NCBI GenBank assembly: GCA_012184525.1
Contig: WOFQ01000040.1
Span: 62,001 to 126,000 of the forward strand
DNA from: Xenoacremonium recifei
Lineage: Eukaryota; Ascomycota; Sordariomycetes; Hypocreales; Nectriaceae
DNA: 64,000 bases
Direction: 5' to 3'
The position numbers and the translations under genes were made by a program. This document shows, in pieces, positions 46,042 through 57,754 of the stretch (positions are counted from its first letter, which is position 1; each line of letters starts with the position of its first letter). The notes under the pieces were generated by a model. It was given only the letters and a program-made list of their open reading frames with translations. It had not been told where the DNA came from and searched no databases.

Positions 46042-48593
46042 TTGACGTCTATCTTCATCTCTCCGAGAATAGAGCCAGAGCAGGATGGTGCCATTTTTGT
46101 CGTCGCTTCGCTGAGTAGACCTGGAATCTGGGATTGTCGCCGATCAAGAATCCCAGTTCGAGTAAAAAGGGCGATAAATAGCTATTCTAATAGTTCTGTA
46201 ATGACTCACATTTTGGATGTGTTTAACATGAGGCTCGTGGAATTACGTGAGGAGATTGAATTCTAGAAGAAGAAGGGAAGCTGGAGGTGACAGAGGGATA
46301 AGCCGATACGTGGTGCAGATCAGACAATGAGAAAAGAGAGAGAAAAAAAAGTTCGCCCCGCAGAAAGGCATTCAAGCGGTTTCGCAAGTGAACTTGGCGC
46401 CCGCAATAGGCACATTACATGTCGCGCGGGGATCCTTTCTGATTCGAGGTCCCAGTGGCCACTCTGACTGGACATAAATTCGAGTCCTAGAACGATAACC
46501 AGTGATCTTTGTCCCCCCCTCCCCAAAAGATGGCGGACGATTTGATCAGGCGACGAAGGTTCTGAACATCAGGATGGCTAGAGCCTGTTGATCTCGTATC
46601 GGAATTGGTGTAGTGTGTCGAGCCGTGCCAGAATCGCGAGATGGTGATACAGCAGAGCTCACATCCCGCATGAGCTCAAGAGTTCCATCAGTGCTTGGCT
46701 CGGAAATGGAATCTCCTGCGCGGCTCACTGCTCCGCAAATGGCCCCGACCTGAAAATCTAGCCCCTTGTGAGCACCGCAGCATTGCCACAGGCATTTTAA
46801 GGAACAAGGTTTTTTGGGCAGCGGACATTTGTTTGCGGAACGACCCCGCGGGAAGGACGGGCGGGCTAGCCCGTCGAACAAACAACTCAAAACCCCACAA
46901 CCTCACTCAGGCCAATTTAGTCACATCGCTTACAAGCCCCCGTCATCTGGAGTCGACAGGAACACGCGTGCTTACAGGCTCTCCCACGTCATACCTGTCG
47001 TACGGCAGACAAACCACCACTCTATGGGAATAGTTAATGGCTGAAATATGCAAGGCTCGAAGACCAAGTGGCGAGGGGACCGATACACCAAGTGATTAGG
47101 ATGACTATCCTGGCAAATGTTCCCTGCATCGCGGCACATTTGTCGCAAACGCAGCTGAGACTTGACTCGCCGCTCCAATCACAGGTTGCGCAGCGTGGAC
47201 CGCGCGGCTCGTCGCGTCTAGCTTGCTCGGATGACAATCTTGCTCACCACACCACCAGACACCACAACCCAATCTCTCTCTTCCCGGGCAACCGCCGGAT
47301 CGTCAAAGGGCCAATCGTCGAAGCGCTCGCCCCAACGACGTTGGAGAAAAGGCAGCGAGCGGTGCGCAGCTTGCAGAGCCAGTTGACGGGTAGACGCCGG
47401 AATGGCTGTCGCATTGGAAGATTGGCATCGTCAAGGACGGAGGCGGCTTGGCCTCACCGCAGCGCCGCCTCATCTTCATCTTCTGTCGAGAAGCCCACAA
47501 CAACACACTCATCCGCAACATCCGGATTTTTTGCTGTATTCGGATGGGAAGCTCCGAGTGACGCACCGAAAAGGGTTTGTCGAGCCTCACTAATGAATGG
47601 CGAAGAAGGCGCCCGCAAAGACGCACAGCCTTCCTCCCAGCTCCGCATCAGCTGAGATCCAGATCACCACAGCAGAGCAAAGGACCGTGCTGTGACATTT
47701 AAGCTCGGACTCATTGGACAGATGAGCTGCCGGTGGCGCGTGGAAAATTGCCACTGTCCAAATGAGGTGCAAATAAACGGAAAAAGGCTGGAATTCGGAG
47801 GTGCTGACGGTTCGGACGGTGGGCATCGGCAGTCAGCGTCCGGCCGTTTTACCTCTGCCCTATGCCTCCCGTGCTCTTCCTTGGTTGCTTTTTTCTCTTT
47901 CACTCAGAAAGTATTTTTATCCTCGCCTCTTCATAAGCCCCTTTTGCGCTTTTTCACTCACATTGGGAAGGTATCTCGCTGCGAGGCAAAGGGATTGCTG
48001 TGATAGTTGAGATGTTGAAAGTGCTTCTGTTAAGTTTACTAGTGATATAACGTGTGTATGCTATGCGTTAACTGATGGGATTAAAGCCTTCTCAGTCTTT
48101 GTCTTCATTTTCTTAATCCTCTTAATCATAATAAGTAAAGACGGAAAATGCTTCGGGAAAATGGTGTGTGAGGGAAATCCTATCTTGGTGTGTTTGGGAA
48201 AGTTGGGCAAAACACCCTGGTCTTTGAAAAGTTGGGCAAAACGCCCAGTTCTTTGTAAAGTTGGGTAAAACGCCCAGTTCTTTGAAAAGTTGGCTAAAAC
48301 GCCCAGTTCTTTGAAAAGTTGGGCAAAACACCCTGGTCTTTGAAAAGTTGGCCAAAATACCCCGGTTTGGTACATTGCGAATATACCAAGCTAGTAAGCC
48401 TTGACGCGAGATCAACACAAAAAATATGGTACGCTACGCACCCATACAAGTTATGCAAGGCTTCCTTGCTTTTGACTATCATAATTGTGGTCACAAGCCC
48501 CTTCATAGCAAGCAGCGAAGGTGAGTCCTCTGGCCTAGTCACCGTTCGAGGGAAATGCTACCGGCCTCCGTGAGACGCAAGCAGGGTTCGAAA
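46042..48593. other. Spacer between array copies 2 and 3
   Basis: The first 400 bp are duplicated flank shared with copy 5, including a GAGAAAAGAGAGAGAAAA-like purine run near 46327. The rest holds several long but overlapping open frames with no domain, a pyrimidine-rich stretch near 47880, and the 29-bp minisatellite at 48202-48372. No gene is called. Confidence 0.5.
48202..48372. repeat. 29-bp minisatellite, about six units
   Basis: GTTGGGCAAAAC-type units begin at 48202, 48231, 48260, 48289, 48318 and 48347, exactly 29 bp apart. The second half alternates between two forms, CACCCTGGTCTTTG and CGCCCAGTTCTTTG, in the order A B B B A A-like. On the minus strand it reads as a Phe/Gly/Leu-rich peptide repeat with no support as a gene. 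Confidence 0.9.
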
Positions 48594-48763
48594 TATATTA
48601 AGGCCAAGTGCCTCCAACAAAATCACTTGTTTTAAACTTCAAAAGGCTTCAAATTGCCGATTGAAATAGTACGGATGATCATTGATCTTCTCGACCACTT
48701 CAGACACTCCTCAGTTGCCAATCAGCCCCTATCGCAAGCGCTTTTCTCTCAGACCAAGCCATC

Positions 48764-49230
48764 ATGGATCAGAGCTCAGTCTTCAATACATCCACGGTGA
48801 AGACGGATGAAAAGTCGGTTTCTCTCTTTCTCTCATCTTTTCTCGATAGTCAAAGCAAGAGGCTTCTGTCCTGAATCCTCCAACCTATCCCGTCGGGTCA
48901 CCACCCCTCTCACTAACACTCGTGCACGCTTACGCCTCCGATCAGGTTATTACGCCTCAGACTGACCTTCCTCATAGAATTAGCAAGAAAAGTTCCAGTT
49001 CGATGCTTCTTCGTTTTATCCACGATACTTCATCGATCCAAGATCGCCTCATTCAGGGTTCCAACCCCTCAGTCAAGACCCAAGCCTCGCCCAGAGACAT
49101 CGATACCACTGCGCCTAACGGGTCTAATAAAGTGAAACCCAATGCCGATACCTTACTCCCGCCACAGGATCGCAGGCAAAGTCTTAATAGGCGAGCTCAC
49201 GGATTTGTGTCTGAGAAAGGAGAAGGATAG
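48764..49230 (+). CDS. Small two-exon array gene, copy 3, with extended C-terminus
   Basis: Exon 1 is 48764-48813 (50 nt) and exon 2 is 48978-49230, giving 100 aa, the longest of the array. It starts MDQSSVFNTSTVKTDE. The core is MLLRFIHDTSSIQDRLIQG. The tail aligns with copies 7 and 8 up to LLPPQDRRQSL (they have LLTPQNKLKQKL and then stop), but here the frame runs 17 codons further to EKGEG. The ancestral stop appears to have been lost. An alternative acceptor six bases downstream also keeps frame. A TATATTA sequence at 48594 lies 170 bp upstream. Function is unknown. Confidence 0.7.
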
Positions 49231-50204
49231 AGAAGGTCACTGTGGTCTCCCGTAACCTCGCGCTACCTCAAAACGACCACTATGGACTTGCCGCCACCAC
49301 TCGATCAGTGGGTGAAAGATGGTTCATAGAGATAAATAAAAAGGTGAATCTATGGCATTTCTCAATGTAGGATTATGCGCACACTTTTATTTATACAGTC
49401 TCTTACGCGAAGGTGGTGAGGTTTATAGAAGTACCGATGGGGGATCCGGCCACTTGGATCATCGCCAGCGCCGGAGTCCGGTGACTTGGACGGCGTGTAG
49501 GACTTCATGTTGGCAAACTGGCCGGGCTACTTAGATAGTGCACGCGCTCCTCTCTCGGGGCGGGCAGTTATGCCCGACCGGCTCAGTTTCAGAGCCTTTG
49601 CCATTCTTGGCCACGCCAGACACATGGCAAGGGTTAGACACTGGCCGAGTCCAGACCCATATTTTCCCCAACCCTACGGAAGCTCTGGAATAAAATGCTC
49701 CTTCAATGTACTCCGTAGAACGAGAAATGAGGCTAGGCGCAAGGCAACCCAGCACATGTCCGCCGCGTGAGAAGGGCGAATGCGGGCTGATCACATCAGT
49801 TCGAGCCAAAGCAGTGCCTGAAACTCAAATGCAGACGATAATCCTTGCGATTGAACCGGCATCTGCGGCATTTAGCGACTCAATGCTGGTTGGCGCAGTC
49901 CGACATACAAGTACATCGTTGTGTACTTTCGGTGGCTCCAAAAGTCACAGAACTGGCAAGGCGATGTGGTTGCCTTCACTGTTCCAACCAGACGAGCGGA
50001 TGGAAAGCATTTGCCGGTTGTCACCGTGCCACACCAAAAGGGGAGGGGACATCTTTTCTAGCGAACCAACGCAAAGAAAGCACTTGCCTCTTGTGGGGCG
50101 CAAGTCATGGATACAAGGGAGGGTACCCATTGCTGTTCGCTCTCTGTGTTGGCTCTAAGACGACAACCTTTCATCCAGCATCGACCCAGCTTGAACAGCA
50201 CGGG
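49231..50204. other. Spacer between array copies 3 and 4
   Basis: No convincing gene. A 150-codon frame at 49706-50158 (+) overlaps others and has no domain. The last part includes the upstream region of copy 4. Confidence 0.5.
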
Positions 50205-50212
50205 TATAAAAC
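50205..50212 (+). promoter_or_regulatory. TATA-like box of array copy 4
   Basis: TATAAAAC lies 169 bp before the copy 4 ATG, in the same GTATAAAACCCAGA context as in copy 2. Confidence 0.7.
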
Positions 50213-50373
50213 CCAGAAGCAGTTCCCTCCTACAAAGGAAATATGTCCTTAAAACATGGCATAGCTTTCAAACAAGAATAGACCGCATCCTTTCTTCTAC
50301 ATTACTTTAGACTCGTCTCAGTATTCAGACAACCCCTGGCGAAACTTTTTCAAAGGAAAGGCCGCCTTGCATC

Positions 50374-51101
50374 ATGCATCCAAACTCAGACATTTCTGTG
50401 CCCTCGATGGGCACAGATCAAGTGTCAGTTACTCTTTCTATATTCTATTTATGGGGTTCTTCTCAGACTGTTGTCGTTGATGCCTCATCACTTATCTTCA
50501 ACCCATCCCGAGATCACTGCCTGGGCTTCCTTCCTCCGTCCTGAACATCGTCTAGCTCCTTGTTCATCTAGATCGTGCTGTACCTCAACAGCTCGTCTGA
50601 CAGCAACTACATCCCCTCTGACATCCCTGACTTTACACCCGCGAGGACATATTCATCGGCTGGGCAGCACCGACGACGACATCGCCGATTGGATGCCCAA
50701 CTTCCGTGTCCGGAACTCGACGAGAACCAACTCGACGCGCCCACCTCCAGAACCTGGTTCGGCATTATTTTGTTCCTATTCACCATCATCGTTCAAGGCC
50801 ATGTACAGTGGTCTTTCCTTTGCTCACACTTACTTCATCACATACCGCTTATCGGCCTCACCGACACCCCTACATACACATGCCTTCGATAAAAACATTG
50901 TGACCTAGTTTGGCTTATCCATTGTGTAGCAGCAGCAAGAGTACCGCAAACCCCATGCTCCTTCGCTTCATCTATGATAGCTCGTCGATCCAAGACCGTC
51001 TCATCCAGGGCTCCGATAACACTGTATTCACTGGCTCGAAGAATACCTCATCTAAGGCCACCGCACCTATGACCTTAAAGGAGTCAACATTGAAACTATG
51101 A
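50374..51101 (+). CDS. Small two-exon array gene, copy 4
   Basis: Exon 1 is 50374-50423 (50 nt) and exon 2 is 50930-51101, giving 73 aa. The intron is 506 nt, the longest of the array, and contains a chance open frame. The protein begins MHPNSDISVPSMGTDQ. The core is MLLRFIYDSSSIQDRLIQG, with Ser for the usual Thr. The tail is Ser/Thr/Lys-rich and ends STLKL, where other copies have SKL, SKV or SKI. It is most like copy 2 at the N-terminus and promoter, so those two copies are sisters. No known family is recognised. Confidence 0.75.
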
Positions 51102-52043
51102 TAGACTTCTAAGTCTGTCTTCTCGAGTATAGAGTGAGTATAGGAAGGGCTATTCTTGTCGATGCTCTTGTTAAGTAACGTTAGGGCTTCCTATCAGCCA
51201 GTAAGATCCTTTGTCATGCAAACAGGCAGTACCTAGTCATACTAATAGAGATTTTCGAGAACTCTTCGTCGGAGAGCTATGAAATCGGACGAGGTTATTG
51301 GGCAGGCTCGGTGGTTACGTACTCTGTATTGAAATACATTCACTCTACTCATCAAGCGTACCAATAATGTCAGTCAAAATTTACAAGAAACTAGGTCATA
51401 ATGAATACGATACAAGAAATTGATTCTTGGGACCGCTTGTTTTGGCATCTAATCGTCATATCGTTCAATGTTTTGCTTCAATCGTCAGTCTTGAAACGAG
51501 ACAATAATAAAAGGAACCTGCTTCGATAAAATTCTGATAATAGTCGTTGAAGCCTTGGAAGTTTGTAAAGTCGGGGTAGACCATCTTTCAGGAACCAACG
51601 ACGTTGCAGTGAGATTGCAGTCAGAGGATGAGTCTCTCTTGCCTACTTACATGTCTGCGTGGGCTCAGCCGAGGCGGTGCAAGGATGGATCAGGGTGATG
51701 CGGGAAAATAAGCGTTAACCGGAGGACTGGACTGTGTCAGTAGCTTGTCTGCACTGTAGATGTGGCCTGATCTGGCGAGAAGACGGGCAGAAATCGATTG
51801 CAAGGATCTATATCCCTCTGGAACCCATGGCACGGGTCGGTGTGCAGACTAGTTGGATTGCAGAGGCCTGCTGCCAGTGGTTGGCGTATGCGGTGGAGCG
51901 TGACGTGGGACAGCCTGAACCCTTACTCAATCGGGCAATCCCGTTACAGTTGGCCTGAACGACGGTAATCTGTTTACCTTGTTGGGATGAGAATGGCCAG
52001 AAAAGATACTCAGGCCCTGCACCCAGCTGAAGCAAGTGAGGGG
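51102..52043. other. Spacer between array copies 4 and 5
   Basis: It starts with the shared 3' flank (TTCTCGAGTATAGAG and a TTCTTGTCGATGCTC-like piece). From about 51590 it carries a block also found at about 44195-44260 upstream of copy 2 (GAGATTGCAGTC and CTTGCCTACTTACATG). No gene is called. Confidence 0.5.
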
Positions 52044-52050
52044 TATAAAG
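52044..52050 (+). promoter_or_regulatory. TATA-like box of array copy 5
   Basis: TATAAAG lies 164 bp upstream of the copy 5 ATG, in a TATAAAGTCTCC context shared with copy 9. Confidence 0.7.
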
Positions 52051-52207
52051 TCTCCACGGCGCCCTCGAGTTGAGTCCGTACCTCGATGAATGCTCAGCTT
52101 TCCAAATAAATATAAGCGCTCCCTGAGTCGCTCCATCATTTTGGGCACTCCTTAGCTGTCACTTACACTCCTGTCACGAGAACTCTTCCTCCAAAGTCAA
52201 CCGAACC

Positions 52208-52758
52208 ATGGACCAAGGCTCAAGCTTTACAACGTCCGCAGCTGGGACGATCAGAATGTTAGTTCCTCTCTTAGGGCCTGCTGTCCTTTACGCCATGACT
52301 CTTGTTGTGCGAACACCCATTTCTCACTACCCTCTTCACGCTCGAGTTGGACTCCGCTCGTCCCTAAACTTCATTTGGGACTACATGTCCTTTCTCCTCT
52401 GCTATGTAGGCATTTAGTCGCGTGTCCTTGTTTTGGGGCTTGTTTGGGGTATCTCGATGTCGCAGAACTTCCACGCAATTCTCATCACCTCCCAGTCGGT
52501 CCCCGGTCCCCTCAACGCCCCCGCCAACATTCTTGCCTATTTACGCCTGACCATAGTGTGGTGCCGTAGACTAATATGTCCTGTAGTAGCAGTAACCCTA
52601 CCGCCGCCGAATCGATGCTTCTCCGCTTCATCTACGATACCTCGTCACTCCAGGACCGGCTCGTTCAGGGCCCTGACACTCCGTTAACCAGCTCGAACCA
52701 CACCTTTTCCTTAACCAGCACACTTATGCCGATAAACAAAACACAGTCGAAGATATAA
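52208..52758 (+). CDS. Small two-exon array gene, copy 5
   Basis: Exon 1 is 52208-52257 (50 nt) and exon 2 is 52587-52758, giving 73 aa. It begins MDQGSSFTTSAAGTIR. The 329 nt phase 2 intron has a GTTAGT donor, slightly unlike the usual GTCAGT. The core is MLLRFIYDTSSLQDRLVQG. The tail ends TQSKI, a conservative change from SKL. A second in-frame acceptor three bases downstream exists. The duplicated flanks continue for at least 300 bp on the 3' side (to about 53080) and are shared with copy 2. Function is unknown. Confidence 0.75.
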
Positions 52759-54465
52759 TTAATATTTTTCTTTGCCTCATTGAGGACGGATCTAGCATAT
52801 TATAAGGTCATTCTTATCGTCGCTCTCCCGAATAGAGCTAGGGTTACGATCATTATTGATCAGAGGTCCTAAATCAAATAAGGGATAATAGAAAGCTACT
52901 CAAATTATTCTTCAATGGCTTATAGTTTGGATATTCCATATGAGACTTGTGGAATCGGGTGAGGAGATTAGGTTCTTGAAGGAGGGGGAAGCTAGAGGTC
53001 ACAGAGGATATGCTGATACGCAGTGGCTCCAAAAGAATTACAAAAGAGAGAGAAATGACTTTTTTTTCTCGCACGCAAAGAGAGCCACACGTGGTGACCA
53101 GGTTTTGCAATTATATTAGGAGGGGGCTACATAGTTCCTTTCAAGCAAACCAATGTGAGAGGTCAGTTCGGTAGATTCTTGTAGGGCTCACGGAGCGGAA
53201 GTGCAGGGGCGACCTGTTGCGAGCCGAGGACTCAGTAGTTCAAGAGAAAAGTCCTTATTGCCTGCATCGGGTCTGTCTATGCAGCAGTATTGGCACTCGA
53301 TGGTGCATGTAGCTACAGACTGCCGGGCTCGATTCTAGTAATGGGTTAAACAGTGTCATGGTGAACTCGCGGCCAGTTAGTAATGGACACAGCACGCAGA
53401 GATCTTGGCGTATTAGTAGAGCTACTAAAGTGCGTTTGGACGTGCCCAGACTTCGAGATAGCGCCTTATCAGAGTACCGGTGACACGAGACTTCAGGCCC
53501 CCTCCATGGACTCCAATATCGTGATTCTCCATGCCATACTGTACCTTCCGAGATCGCCTAGACATTTGATCCAAGAATCTTCGAAAACGGGAAAGGTGTA
53601 GAGTAAAGTAAACACAATGTGTGCAAAGTTACGCAAGATGGTGACATCCTTGCTGGCGAGTCCCATGCCGTATCCTCGGTAGGAGTACCAGGCGGGCTTA
53701 CACGGTCGCACATCGAAGCCAATGGATGTCAATTTCACCAAGAGCGCTACTAGCGAGGACTTAGCCGCCATTGAAATACTCTGATGGAAAGCCCGTGCCG
53801 ATCTCAAGTGCTGAGGTGCAGTGCTCCTACCAAGCTCGGCTATGCTGACGCGTGAGGCGTAGCGTTAGCAATTGCGGTTGAAGCAGATGGGGAAAGGAGC
53901 AAGCAAGCTCCAAGTTTTACTCACCAGCCGTAATCTTATCCTGTAGGACGCCTCGTGCTAGCAACTACTTGTAGTTGATGCTAATGGGGCCTCCCGTTGC
54001 GGGTCGGCAATGCTAGTGCTGTTGCTAAAAGAGCCTAACCCCCTAAACCCTCCTAGAAAGCCTTCATTAGCACGCCCGTCGCTCCCGCGGACCGGACCTC
54101 GTCTACCTCGTGGAAGGGGAGAGGCGGTGTCGTGGGAAAAGCAAAGAGTAGAAACGCCGGACAAGCCACCATGCTCACTGGCAGGCTGCGGAAGCGACTA
54201 GAATCGACCACAGGGGGGCCCTGAGCCTCGGCTACGGGGCCTCAGATCTCAGGTTAGGTGTTCCGGGTCGTGTCCTCTAGGTCGCGGGTCCTGGGCTTCG
54301 GCTAGCATCGTTGGAGGGAGACAGCCAACTCCAGCTGGGAGCCGCTTCCTGTCGTGTTCAAGGGAAGACAGAAGGCGAAGAACAGGGTCTAGGTGACAGA
54401 ACAGGATTTTTGTTGAGCGGGAATCCGCTAAGATCCTTGCGAATGCCCAACTCTAGTTAGGGGAA

Positions 54466-54552
54466 TGCACCTGAGAAGGTGCAAAGATGCACCTGGAAAG
54501 TGCAAAGATGCACCTGGCAAAATTGCACCTCGACCTGGCAAAGTTGCACCTG
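54466..54552. repeat. Short tandem repeat with TGCACCTGG units
   Basis: The unit GTGCAAAGATGCACCTGG occurs twice and is followed by two shorter degenerate forms (AAATTGCACCTCG and AAAGTTGCACCTG). The core GGTGCA/TGCACC is an inverted pair, so each unit could fold. No gene overlaps it convincingly. Confidence 0.85.
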
Positions 54553-54877
54553 AAAGAAAGAAACAGGGACCAAAGACCCAAGAATGGTGCAAAAACTGGG
54601 GCAAAGACGCACCCAGGGACAATACCAATGCTCCCCCCAAGGGTTGGACTTTCGTAAAGTTGGTGACAAAGACGAGCCTCCCCGAAACTGATCTGTTGCA
54701 CACCACCGGGCGCAGGGCGCACCCAGTGGTCTAAATTACTGTAGTCGCGTGCCGGAAGATGGGATGAGGCGGAGAACAAGGGTCCAGTAGTCCAGGACCC
54801 GTCCCCGAGGTGGGCTCGGCCGTGGAAATGGATCTTGGACCCCAGCAGCGAGCACATAAGCGGCATGAGACCCTTGC

Positions 54878-54933
54878 TGCAAATTCGCAGCCCCTCCACA
54901 TGGCATGCAAATTCGCAACCCCTCCACATGGCT
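54878..54933. repeat. 28-bp tandem duplication
   Basis: Two adjacent 28-bp units starting TGCAAATTCGCA and ending CCTCCACATGGC differ at two positions. It looks like a recent slippage or unequal-exchange event. Confidence 0.9.
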
Positions 54934-55133
54934 CGGCTTTTTGGATAACCGGCCTCCAGTTCGACTGGCCGGCACCCGGTTGGCTATCAAGCGCAGGCCA
55001 GTTATGTACTACATCCTGCATGCACTTCGGTGACTTTCGTGACCCGCGACCTCCTTGTCTCTCCCGTTAGTCCTGCAGTCGAAATCTCCGGGACAATGTC
55101 GAGACCGCCCTTCCTGCTCGGGCAGGTTCTGAG

Positions 55134-55140
55134 TATAAAT
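55134..55140 (+). promoter_or_regulatory. TATA-like box of array copy 6
   Basis: TATAAAT is 170 bp before the copy 6 ATG, the spacing seen across the array. Confidence 0.65.
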
Positions 55141-55303
55141 CCCAATTGCCCCCTCGTCAAACAGCCATGGCCTTTTCAATTGAAGACTCTATACTGTTTG
55201 CGAAAGAAGTATAGCCAGTGTTTTATTTTCCCAACCGCTTCTGCAACCTCTCGTTCTTCATCCAACCCTTGCCACTACCAGTCTTCTCCAAGCCCAAACC
55301 ATC

Positions 55304-55833
55304 ATGAATCAACTCTCGCCATCTACATTATCTACAATGACGACGGAACAAATGTCAGTTACTCTCTTCTTGTCATCCTTTCTCAATAGCCAAGCTCTTC
55401 TCAAGCTACTGCCCATGATCCACCAATGCTTACTCTCAAAACACTCCTTTCCCAATCTTCTGTCCGCCTTATTTCGATACGGGCAATCCCTCCTCTGCAA
55501 TACCAAAGTGTGGCCAAATGCACTCTTTTTCCCTCTACTATTCTGTTCACTATGGCTTCTTAAAGTGTTATTTTTCAACACTCCCTAATCGCTTCACCAA
55601 CATGCTCACAAACACATTCTCCTGCAAGAACTTTTTTTCGTGAAACTAAACCGCGTTACAGTAGCAAGAGAACCACAGGCCCCATGCTTCTTCGTTTCGT
55701 TCATGATACTTCGTCACTCCAAGATCGCCTCACCCAAGGCTCCAACACCAACAGCCCTGCCGCCGTTTCCAACAATACCTCGTCCAAGAACGCCATTCCT
55801 GCGCCCCCGAAAGGACCACAACCGAAGTTATAA
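55304..55833 (+). CDS. Small two-exon array gene, copy 6, shifted splice acceptor
   Basis: Exon 1 is 55304-55353 (50 nt). The acceptor at the usual place (TTACAG, ending 55662) would put the core out of frame by one base. The next AG, CCACAG at 55674-55679, gives exon 2 55680-55833 in the right frame and 67 aa. The protein starts MNQLSPSTLSTMTTEQ and the core reads MLLRFVHDTSSLQDRLTQG. It ends PQPKL. So a small indel between acceptor and core seems to have been bypassed by moving the acceptor, losing about six residues before the core. If the old acceptor is still used the protein is scrambled. Function is unknown. Confidence 0.65.
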
Positions 55834-57571
55834 TTGAGATTTATGTTCGCCTCTCCAGGAGCAGAACGAACGTAAGAAAGGGCTGTTCCTGTCACCACTT
55901 TTTATGCAGAGAAATAAGATCTAAGATCGCTGTCTATCAAGAATATCATGTAGTGCGGGGCAATAAAAGATTATCCCGATAGGAGTCGCAATAATAGTTC
56001 ATTTCTTGGATATATCTCGTGTGACTATCATGACTTCGAATGAAGAAGTTAAATTCCCGAGGAAGAGAGTTGGGGGTTACAGAAGTACGAGGTGATATGT
56101 GCCTCGTCAGACAAATGAAAGTAAATGAATGGAATACTTGTTTCCCGTCAATCCTACCAAGACCCGAAGTAGAGAATAGATAGACCCGAGTAGGAGAAAA
56201 ATTGGTATAATAATTTTTAGAATATTTTGTGTTAATATGAAGTCGTCATCCATTTCGAACTTTGGCCGCGATCTTTAATTGTGAAAGAATGCGGATGTAA
56301 GAAGATGTCCAATTGCTCATGAAAGTGCGAGCGCCAGGTTAAGCTGTGGTAAGAATGAACTGAGCCATTGTGGCGAGAACGTGACCTTGATGATAGAATA
56401 GAATGCCTGCGCACCCTCTGCTTAGGTCCGGAGTGCTTGGGTAGATGATAATCCTGGTGATGCGGCATCAAAATGAGGCGCGGGGGCTAAAGCAAACTCC
56501 GAGCTTTATTAGTGGCGGGCATGGCATGTCGCATAGATAGCGCGCGCTCACGGAACGCGGGGGACAGACTTCAGCTCACAGCCTAACCGGCCGATTTATT
56601 GTGACCAAACCAAAGCATGTCCATTCCTGGTCTGGCGTATCACCACGGGCAGCTCTATGGCCTTGCTCCCGAAGTCGGGAAACAGCGCGGCCGAGCGCAT
56701 ACTGAGCCCTGGGATCATCGTTTTTGAACAGAAGACTTAAATGAGCGAGACGTTAAGAGGATTTGACTCGGGTTTGAATGCTACATTATGCATCAGCCGT
56801 TTTAAGTTACCTGCGTCTCATCGCCTGCACTACGTGGAATCTTAACCAGACGCCGTCATCATGGTTCGGGTGGAAAGGCCAACGCGAGCTAGGCTCAACT
56901 GGACTGCTTCTTCTCCTCCCACCACCTGGATCGTGTTTTATTTCACCACATCCCGCTGGGTCTAACACCACGGGACCCTTAAAATGTGGGGTCATGCATA
57001 ACTGCAGCCACCATCATGATATTTCCCGCCCACCAAGTTTATGGCTCGCAACAGCAACACCCAATCAAATCCTCTCCCCTTATTTCTCGCCGCTACTCCA
57101 CCGCGATAACTGGCACTCCGTTTGGCGATTCGCTCGTGATCCCTCCTTCTGCTGCTACAACTACCGCACGTGTACTCCGTACTGCTGTGAGATCTGGAGT
57201 GCAGGTTCCGCGTCACTTCAAGGGTAAAAACGCCGAAGGAGGAAAAGATCGCCCTGTAAGCGGCGGTCGGAGAACGTTCGAAGCGGTTCTGTTGGTGTCA
57301 TGTCATTCCTGACCCTCAGAGAGAACATCACTCGTGTTGGACCCGCTGAAGAGCACCCAAGACCAAGAAGTCAAGGCAGCGAGACATCCCGAGAAGCCTC
57401 AAATGCAGGGTTTTGGTCGCATTTTCCCCTTTTATTCCCATGCACCACTCACTGAAAAGTAGAGCGATTGAGTCCCTCGAGGAAGCCGTCACTCTAGGAA
57501 GATGGTACGCGCCCTGCCCTCCCCTTCATCCTCCCCCCCTGTCGCAACACCTGGCCTTGGCTGGCTATAAG
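55834..57571. other. Spacer between array copies 6 and 7
   Basis: It begins with the shared 3' flank to about 56100. A 149-codon frame at 56778-57227 (+) is low-complexity and overlapped by others. I call no gene. Confidence 0.5.
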
Positions 57572-57580
57572 TATATAAGA
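57572..57580 (+). promoter_or_regulatory. TATA-like box of array copy 7
   Basis: TATATAAGA lies about 180 bp before the copy 7 ATG, next to a second weaker TATAAG just upstream. Confidence 0.6.
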
Positions 57581-57754
57581 TCACAGTCCTCCCAGATGGG
57601 AAACCCTTTTCCCCCATCAAAAACCTTTCACTATTCATTTTCGTATAGTATAACATCTTTGGTCTTCCCAACCAGTTCAAACACAACTCAACCAACACCT
57701 CAACCATCCACCAGCCTCCTATCGCGAGAAGTCTTCTCCTAAGCTCGAAGCGTC

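Larger units (their letters stand above)
52759..55133. other. Spacer between array copies 5 and 6
   Basis: The first 320 bp are duplicated 3' flank. The middle (53.1-54.4 kb) has no convincing coding sequence on either strand. Two short tandem repeats lie at 54466-54552 and 54878-54933. The end is the upstream region of copy 6. Confidence 0.5.

Noticed and set aside
47068..47655. 195-codon frame
   Set aside because: No domain, overlapped by several antisense frames, and no splice or promoter support.
48061..48418. Open frames over the 29-bp minisatellite that read as a repeat protein
   Set aside because: A 29-bp period is not a multiple of three, so the peptide repeat changes frame each unit; it is a DNA repeat, not a protein repeat.
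50471..50908. 145-codon frame inside the intron of copy 4
   Set aside because: Intron position is fixed by the family pattern; the frame is not conserved in the introns of other copies.
56778..57227. 149-codon frame before copy 7
   Set aside because: Low-complexity with Leu and Pro runs, no domain, not repeated near other copies.
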